Source: CBDHFQ01 sp965262565
GTDB taxonomy: Bacteria > Bacteroidota > Bacteroidia > J057
Direction of reading: 5' to 3'
DNA length: 64,000 nt
NCBI GenBank assembly: GCA_965262565.1
Contig: CBDHFQ010000024.1
Location: forward strand, 1-64,000
The position numbers and the translations under genes are program-made. The notes beneath the pieces were generated by a model that did no database searches, had not been told where the DNA came from, and worked only from the letters and a program-made list of their open reading frames with translations. Shown here one piece after another: positions 58,326 to 64,000 of the stretch (position 1 is its first letter; each line of letters opens with the position of its first letter).

Positions 58326-61300
58326 TTAAGCTGTCTGAGCCTTTTTCCTTTCTATCAGGTCCAATGAAATAGGACTTGCAACAAAAATAGAAGAATAAGT
58401 CCCAACAATAATTCCAATTAATATGGCGAAGATAAAGCCTTTTATCACATCTCCTCCAAATATCAATAGAATTAATGCAGTTAAGATAGTTGTGACTGAT
58501 GTGATTAATGTTCTACTTAATGTTTGATCAATAGACACGTTGTAGATTTTTTTCAGAGATTCAGATTTCATCTCACCCAGATTCTCCCGAATTCTGTCAA
58601 ACACCACCACAGTATCATTAATCGAATACCCTATAATCGTTAACAGAGCTGCGATCATCGCCTGATTGATTTCAAGATTGATGGGTAAAGGAACCTGACT
58701 AAGTAACGAAAAGATTCCCAGGACGATAATGACATCGTGGAAAATAGCCGCAATTGCACCAAGGCTATATTGCCATTTCCGGAAGCGTATGAGGATATAA
58801 ATGAAAATGACAATCATGGATCCGATAACAGAAAGGAAAGCGGCCCTCCTGATATCACTTGCTACAGTAGGTCCTACATCTGTGGAGCTAACAACCGTTT
58901 TATCATATTGCCCATAATTTTGATTCAATCCTTCCATCATCATTTCCTGAACCCTACCTGTTGCCTCTCTATCATCCACCAAATAACTGGTAGTAATTAA
59001 TAGCTGATTATCAGAACTTAATGTTTTAATGATAGGTGCATCCCCTTCAAACATCTGATTTAGATCCTCTCGAATCACTTCAACATCCCTACTTGAGAGG
59101 TCTGCCGCCACACCATCTTGATTAAATTCTACAACGAACTGTCTTCCACCTTTAAAGTCTACTCCCGTCTTGAAGCCTAAAGCAAAGAAAGAAATCAAAC
59201 TGATACCGACTAAGCCCATAGAAACGTAGTAGAACATTTTTCTCCTGCTAACCATGTTGATTCGTAGTGTATCAAAAAGACCCGTCGTAAAACTATATCC
59301 AAAGGAAATAGAATCTTTCCCTTTATTAGCGTAATAATCAAGGATTAATCGAGTGATAATCAATGCAGAAATAAGAGAAGTAACAATACCAATCATCAAG
59401 GCAACAGCAAATCCTCTGATAGGTCCTACTCCAAAAGCATATAGTATAACCCCGGTTAAAAAGGTTGTAATATTAGCATCCATAACCGATGAGAATGCAT
59501 TCCCAAAGCCCGATTTGATACTTGCCTTCAGAGTCTTTTCCTTAGCTAACTCTTCCCGAATCCTTTCGAATATCAGTACATTAGCATCTACCGCCATCCC
59601 TACTGTTAACACGACTGCTGCCATACCTGGAAGCGTCAATACGATGGTAAATGCTGCAGAACATCCAAGGATAAAGATCATATTTGCCATCAAAGCAAGA
59701 TTTGCTACTAAGCCTGCCTTAGCATAATACACAGCCATAAATATCAAGGTGATAATAAATGCCAGAATAAAAGAAAATATTCCGCTTCTGATATTTTGGG
59801 CGCCAAGAGTAGGACCTACAACATCTTCCCCAACAATCCTGGCGGGAACGGGAAGCTGACCAGCTTTCAGTACATTGGCTAAATCCTGGGCTTCCTCAAC
59901 CTTAAATCCTCCAGAGATCTGAGATATCCCTTGGTTAATTTCTCCCTGGACAATCGGATAAGAATAAACATAGTTATCCAGCAAAATAGCCACCGACTTC
60001 CCAACATTAGCCTTGGTAATCCTCGCCCATTCTCTTGATCCTTCCGCATTCATTCTCATGGAAACCACCGGCTCATTGGGGTTAAGTGCATCAAAATCCT
60101 GAACAGCACCACTAATAGCATCCCCAGCAAGTGAAGGTTGGTTTTCCAGGTTCGTTCTTATCGCTATCAGAGTAAATAAGTCTAGCGGATCACCATTATC
60201 ATCTTCCAAGGATTTAAATGTCCAATTAAACATTACATCGTCAGGCAACACTCGCTGAATTTCCTCCATTTGGAAATATTCATTAATCTGAGCCGTATCC
60301 TGAGCCAAAGCATATCCCACCACAGGAGAATTTGGAGAGATTGATTGAGGATTAGGCTGCTGTAAAATCGCAAACAGCGGATTCTCTTTCTTAAATTGTT
60401 CTCTTCTTTCTTCTATTTCGGCTTCTGATAAGTTGTCCAGATCTTCTCCAAGAGAATCTCCACCAAGAGCCTCATCTAATCCCTGGAATGAATCTGAAGC
60501 TACGGTGTCTTGTTCTTCCAAGATACTTGCTATAGATGTATCTTCCTCAGTACTTGTATCAGTAGCTCCATCTACCTCAAGTATTCCTTCTTCATCATTT
60601 GTTACAAAGGTAGAATCATTAGAAATAGAATCTTCTTCAGAAACAATTCCCAAAACACTTTTGAGTCGTTCATTAATTTCTATAATGTAGGGAAAAGCTT
60701 CTTGTATAGGGACAGTCTCCCAAAATTCCAACTTTGCTGTACTACGAAGAATTTTCCTTACCCTTTCAGGATCTTTCACTCCTGGAAGTTCTAACAATAC
60801 CCTTCCTGTAGATTCCTGTTTCTGTAAATTAGGAGAAAGTACCCCAAATTGGTCAATACGGGTTCTGATAATGTTGAAGGTACGGTCAATAGCCGAATTT
60901 GCTTCCGTTTCAAGGAAATCCACTACTTCAGATTCTGGTGTATTTACATTTATCCCTCTATCCGGATCTGCAAAGATGGATCCCAGGCTCGCATTAGGAT
61001 CTATTTCTTTAAGTGATTCAACAAATAATGGGACAAATGCTTCCTGTGCCGTTTCCTGCTTCTTCAAGGCAACCTCTATCGCTTTCGAAAATACTGTATC
61101 TGTAGGATTACCTGCCAATTGTTTAATGACATTCTCTACCCCAATTTCCAAGGTTACAAACATTCCTCCCTGAAGGTCTAGCCCTAAAGTAAAGGAATTA
61201 TCGACCGCCTTCTTATAAGTAGCATTGAAGTCCCTATCTTCTGAAAGCGCTTCAAACTCTTTAATAGCTGCACTATCTTCAACAGACCTTTCTGATGACG

Positions 61301-61445
61301 CCTTCAACGTTGCCTTGTTATATGCAGACCTGGTAGAGTTTAATCTACTTTCATAACCAAATTGAACAAATGTCCAATATAAATTATATCCGCAAATCAA
61401 GACGAATACGATAAGGAGAATAATAACCGTATTCTTATTTTTCAT
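58326..61445 (-). CDS. secDF: Fused protein translocase SecDF
   Basis: This 1,039-residue protein joins SecD and SecF, the proton-driven membrane subunits that help pull proteins through SecYEG. TM1 is at about 5-25. DLQGGMFVTLEIG is the SecD D1 motif. A large periplasmic domain follows, with an acidic insertion (about 250-350, rich in E/D/S) that is longer than in E. coli SecD. The SecD membrane part has AGLVANLALMANMIFILG and MAVDANVLIFERIREE, and the SecF part has TGVDFKGG and YSINDTVVVFDRIRENLG. Fusions are usual in Bacteroidota. The gene is intact over its full length. Confidence 0.95.
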   Translation of the reverse strand: MKNKNTVIILLIVFVLICGYNLYWTFVQFGYESRLNSTRSAYNKATLKASSERSVEDSAAIKEFEALSEDRDFNATYKKAVDNSFTLGLDLQGGMFVTLEIGVENVIKQLAGNPTDTVFSKAIEVALKKQETAQEAFVPLFVESLKEIDPNASLGSIFADPDRGINVNTPESEVVDFLETEANSAIDRTFNIIRTRIDQFGVLSPNLQKQESTGRVLLELPGVKDPERVRKILRSTAKLEFWETVPIQEAFPYIIEINERLKSVLGIVSEEDSISNDSTFVTNDEEGILEVDGATDTSTEEDTSIASILEEQDTVASDSFQGLDEALGGDSLGEDLDNLSEAEIEERREQFKKENPLFAILQQPNPQSISPNSPVVGYALAQDTAQINEYFQMEEIQRVLPDDVMFNWTFKSLEDDNGDPLDLFTLIAIRTNLENQPSLAGDAISGAVQDFDALNPNEPVVSMRMNAEGSREWARITKANVGKSVAILLDNYVYSYPIVQGEINQGISQISGGFKVEEAQDLANVLKAGQLPVPARIVGEDVVGPTLGAQNIRSGIFSFILAFIITLIFMAVYYAKAGLVANLALMANMIFILGCSAAFTIVLTLPGMAAVVLTVGMAVDANVLIFERIREELAKEKTLKASIKSGFGNAFSSVMDANITTFLTGVILYAFGVGPIRGFAVALMIGIVTSLISALIITRLILDYYANKGKDSISFGYSFTTGLFDTLRINMVSRRKMFYYVSMGLVGISLISFFALGFKTGVDFKGGRQFVVEFNQDGVAADLSSRDVEVIREDLNQMFEGDAPIIKTLSSDNQLLITTSYLVDDREATGRVQEMMMEGLNQNYGQYDKTVVSSTDVGPTVASDIRRAAFLSVIGSMIVIFIYILIRFRKWQYSLGAIAAIFHDVIIVLGIFSLLSQVPLPINLEINQAMIAALLTIIGYSINDTVVVFDRIRENLGEMKSESLKKIYNVSIDQTLSRTLITSVTTILTALILLIFGGDVIKGFIFAILIGIIVGTYSSIFVASPISLDLIERKKAQTA

Positions 61446-61612
61446 CTTAAATTATATTGTTAGTGAATGAGTTTTATAGATGTCTAAAAAAAATGTATAC
61501 AAGTGCCTTAGTTGTGCACTTAGTAAAATAGTATAGTATTTCCTGTAAAGTAAATGTATATAAAGACGTTCGATTCCTTTACAGGAGAAATAAGATAAGC
61601 TTGAAAAAGGAT

Positions 61613-61987
61613 CTAGGGGGCTCTTGTGGGATAGAGAAATAACCAGCATTGATCAAGAGAAAATGAAAATCCCTCGATGAAAGGAAATACTCTTTGAGGA
61701 ACATAGAATAATAATGGAGCAACAGATAGGGTGATCCAAGCTGCAAAATACTTCTGTACAATGGAACTTACCCGTTGAAATAATTCTACAGAATTAGAAA
61801 AAATCAGTTGCTGGGAGTTCCTTGTCTCTACCTCCTCTAACGTCTTGAAATAGTGTACATAAAAACTGTTTTTGTTGATTTTCAACAAAAACATCATAGC
61901 GAAAAAAGCAATTATCGCCAGCAAGAAATGATATAGGCGAACTTTTATCTCCATTTGGGTCGCAAATATAGATAGTTCTACTACCAT
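61613..61987 (-). CDS. Small membrane protein of unknown function
   Basis: This 124-residue open frame has two hydrophobic stretches (about 17-38, LYHFLLAIIAFFAMMFLL, and about 83-103, AAWITLSVAPLLFYVPQRVF). Met12 at 61954 may be the true start. I recognise no family. It lies between secDF and the divergent K+ channel gene. The composition looks protein-like, but no ribosome site or neighbour supports it, so it could be spurious. Confidence 0.45.
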   Translation of the reverse strand: MVVELSIFATQMEIKVRLYHFLLAIIAFFAMMFLLKINKNSFYVHYFKTLEEVETRNSQQLIFSNSVELFQRVSSIVQKYFAAWITLSVAPLLFYVPQRVFPFIEGFSFSLDQCWLFLYPTRAP

Positions 61988-62044
61988 TTCCTAAATCGTC
62001 CAACAGAAAATTTTGTAATATTGATACTATAATCGTATTGCGTC

Positions 62045-62881
62045 ATGAAGAAACGGTACTACTCATTAAAAGAAAAAATTCACGAGATCATTTTTGAAGC
62101 GGAAACACCGGCAGGTAAAGCATTTGATATTGTCCTCCTTATACTGATAGTGTTAAGTGTCTTAATCGTAATGATGGAAAGCGTAGATTTTTTACGAGAG
62201 GAATTTGGCCAGATCTTTTATCTATTGGAATGGATCATTACCATCATTTTCACCTTAGAATATTTTTTGAGAATATTTAGCGTAAAACGTCCCTGGAAAT
62301 ATATAAACAGTTTCTATGGCTGGATCGATCTACTATCCATACTGCCTACCTACTTAACTTTTTTTATTATTGGCTCAGAGGATTTGATCGCTAATCTTAT
62401 TACGATTCGAGCTATCCGCCTTCTTCGAATATTCCGAATTTTGAAACTAACCACCTATCTATCAGAATCAGAGGTACTAATACAAGCATTAATGGCAAGT
62501 AGAAAGAAAATTACCGTTTTCCTAGGAGGAGTCATGAGTTTAGTTGTGGTTATAGGTTCTACAATGTATCTTGTTGAAGGAAATGCAAATAGTGGATTTA
62601 CAAGTATACCACGAAGTATCTACTGGGCTATCGTCACAGTAACCACTGTAGGATACGGGGATATCGCTCCAGTTACCGTCCTGGGCCAATTTCTTTCAGC
62701 CGTGTTAATGATCATCGGATATGGTGTATTAGCTGTCCCTACAGGAATCGTATCAGTCGAATTGTCCAATATTCAAGAAAACCAGGGTCCTGGTGGATAT
62801 ACCCGAAGTTGTAAACATTGTGGACAAGAGGGCCATGACTATAACGCGGTGTATTGTAAGTATTGTGGAGAAAAGTTGTAG
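62045..62881 (+). CDS. Voltage-gated potassium channel with C-terminal zinc ribbon
   Basis: This 278-residue channel has S1-S6: S1 at about 27-46, S2 at 57-77, S3 at 92-110. S4 has Arg/Lys every third residue (R122, R125, R128, R131, K134 in IRAIRLLRIFRILK). The S5-pore-S6 part has the selectivity filter TVGYGD (201-206). After S6, a four-Cys ribbon (C256, C259, C271, C274, CxxC-x11-CxxC) ends the protein. Bacterial Kv-type channels usually carry RCK, cyclic-nucleotide or no C-terminal domain; the ribbon may sense zinc or redox, or help assembly. Divergent from the small membrane protein and followed 75 bases later by guaA. Confidence 0.93.
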   Translation: MKKRYYSLKEKIHEIIFEAETPAGKAFDIVLLILIVLSVLIVMMESVDFLREEFGQIFYLLEWIITIIFTLEYFLRIFSVKRPWKYINSFYGWIDLLSILPTYLTFFIIGSEDLIANLITIRAIRLLRIFRILKLTTYLSESEVLIQALMASRKKITVFLGGVMSLVVVIGSTMYLVEGNANSGFTSIPRSIYWAIVTVTTVGYGDIAPVTVLGQFLSAVLMIIGYGVLAVPTGIVSVELSNIQENQGPGGYTRSCKHCGQEGHDYNAVYCKYCGEKL

Positions 62882-62955
62882 GGACAATGAGTAAACAACA
62901 AAGATATTTACATTAATTATCATTTAATTATCATAAAAATGGGTAATTTTAGGCG

Positions 62956-64000
62956 ATGAATCAGAAGATTTTCATTATAGATTTTGGGTCCCAATACACT
63001 CAATTAATCGCCAGAAGAATAAGGGAACAACACGTTTATTGTGAGATTATTCCCTTCCATAAACCCATTGAACTCGGAAGTTCTGTCAAAGGAATTGTAT
63101 TATCGGGAGGTCCTTGCTCAGTCAACGATAAAGGCGCCCCTGATATATCCCTTGAGCCTTTTTGGGGAAAAGTTCCTGTACTCTCCATTTGTTATGGAGC
63201 ACAGTTAATTGCAAAGAAGACGGGTGGTCAGGTTCACACCTCCGCAAACAGGGAATATGGAAGGGCACAGTTGAACTTAAATGGGAACGGAAGTTTATTC
63301 CGATCCATACCAACATCTTCTCAGGTATGGATGAGTCATGCAGATAGCATCGATCGACTTCCCACAGACTTCCATTTAATTGCCAGCACTGAAAGTGTTG
63401 AGGTGGCAGCATTTCAGCATAATGAGTTCCCCATCTACGGACTTCAATTTCATCCCGAAGTTACTCATACCTTAGAAGGGAATCAGATCATTCACAATTT
63501 TATACACGAAGTTTGCCAAATAAAACCCAATTGGACCCCTTTGTCTTTTATAGAAGAATGCGTGCAAGATCTGAAGCAACAGCTAACAAATGAACATGTT
63601 ATTTGTGGACTCTCAGGCGGGGTTGATTCTACGGTAGCTGCCAGTCTTATTCACAGAGCTATTGGAGATAGATTGACCTGTATTTTTGTGGATAATGGTT
63701 TACTTCGCAAAAACGAATTCGAACAGGTACTGGAACAGTATAAACACTTAGGATTAAATATAAAAGGAGTTAGAGCACAGGAACAATTTTTGTCCGCATT
63801 AGAAGGCATTACTGATCCGGAAGAAAAAAGGAAGACTATAGGTAGAGTATTTATAGAAGTATTCCAATCAGAGGCAGCTAAACTCAAAGATATAAGCTAC
63901 CTGGCTCAGGGTACCATCTATCCCGATGTCATTGAAAGCGTGTCTGTTAATGGCCCCTCTGCCAAAATCAAATCCCACCACAATGTAGGCGGCCTCCCAG
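62956..64000 (+). CDS. guaA: GMP synthase (glutamine-hydrolysing), C-terminus cut by window edge
   Basis: This frame runs open from the ATG at 62956 to the window end and gives 348 of about 510 residues. The glutamine amidotransferase domain (about 1-190) has VLSGGPCSV, catalytic Cys79 in LSICYGAQ, and the His/Glu pair in GLQFHPEVTHT. The ATP pyrophosphatase domain begins about residue 200 with the PP-loop GLSGGVDSTVAAS and VDNGLLRKNE. It converts XMP to GMP with ATP and glutamine. It is the purine counterpart of the salvage genes at 31.8-36 kb, but the two loci are 27 kb apart. Confidence 0.95.
   Translation, partial: MNQKIFIIDFGSQYTQLIARRIREQHVYCEIIPFHKPIELGSSVKGIVLSGGPCSVNDKGAPDISLEPFWGKVPVLSICYGAQLIAKKTGGQVHTSANREYGRAQLNLNGNGSLFRSIPTSSQVWMSHADSIDRLPTDFHLIASTESVEVAAFQHNEFPIYGLQFHPEVTHTLEGNQIIHNFIHEVCQIKPNWTPLSFIEECVQDLKQQLTNEHVICGLSGGVDSTVAASLIHRAIGDRLTCIFVDNGLLRKNEFEQVLEQYKHLGLNIKGVRAQEQFLSALEGITDPEEKRKTIGRVFIEVFQSEAAKLKDISYLAQGTIYPDVIESVSVNGPSAKIKSHHNVGGLP

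Noticed and set aside
61452..61649. Short open frames between secDF and the K+ channel other than the one at 61613-61987
   Set aside because: They overlap that frame or each other, and their composition is biased without family signals or ribosome sites.

Overview
The window is chromosomal DNA of a member of the Bacteroidota, probably a marine or polysaccharide-degrading saprospirian or cytophagian; the genus cannot be fixed by eye. The evidence is a type IX secretion (T9SS) C-terminal sorting domain, fused SecDF, FucP-type sugar permease, GH97, sulfatases, the Sb-PDE family, and promoters of the TTG-N18..20-TAnnTTTG type. A complete rRNA operon (16S, tRNA-Ala(UGC), 23S, 5S) lies on the minus strand at 46-51 kb.

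Layout. 0-6 kb: the edge of an aspartyl-protease-like secreted protein, an OmpR-type kinase/regulator pair, and a divergent NtrC/NtrB-type pair. 5.8-8.3 kb: an alpha-E protein and a circularly permuted ATP-grasp protein in one operon. 8.8-16.2 kb: two TetR regulators and a TolC/membrane-fusion/RND efflux operon with a palindromic operator candidate in front. The RND gene is split by a one-base frameshift. 16.9-23.8 kb: an amino-sugar/sulfated-glycan module (GH20 hexosaminidase, HGSNAT/NagX-like membrane acetyltransferase and sulfatase as a tight operon) with a divergent PhyH dioxygenase and FucP-family permease. 23.9-27.5 kb: two surface proteins and a Tat-signal NIPSNAP protein. 27.5-31.6 kb: a decay zone with a twice-frameshifted PhyH gene, the 3' relic of a sulfatase and an outer-membrane barrel gene broken by an in-frame stop, around one intact GH5 cellulase with dockerin-like repeats.

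31.8-36.0 kb: a purine salvage set. An ADGF-type adenosine deaminase and a NUP-family nucleoside protein, both with lipoprotein signals, lie divergent from an AzgA-type base permease, which suggests nucleosides are broken down outside the inner membrane and the base is imported. 36-44 kb: a same-strand block of VOC protein, AraC regulator, AlbA_2 regulator, threonine dehydratase-like enzyme, NrtR-like NUDIX regulator with a degenerate NUDIX box and a palindrome in front, sulfatase and GH97. 43.8-46 kb: DUF1080 and Sb-PDE/PHP genes on the plus strand.

51.8-64 kb is mostly housekeeping: a transsulfuration enzyme, EcsC, a hydrolase-OsmC fusion, queG, an ExbB/ExbD pair, a pyridoxal-kinase-like protein, secDF, a voltage-gated K+ channel with a C-terminal zinc ribbon, and the first two thirds of guaA. 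No CRISPR array, insertion sequence or prophage was seen. The most system-like observations are the extracytoplasmic purine route, the GH20/acetyltransferase/sulfatase operon, and a boxA-like motif repeated in front of all three rRNAs.
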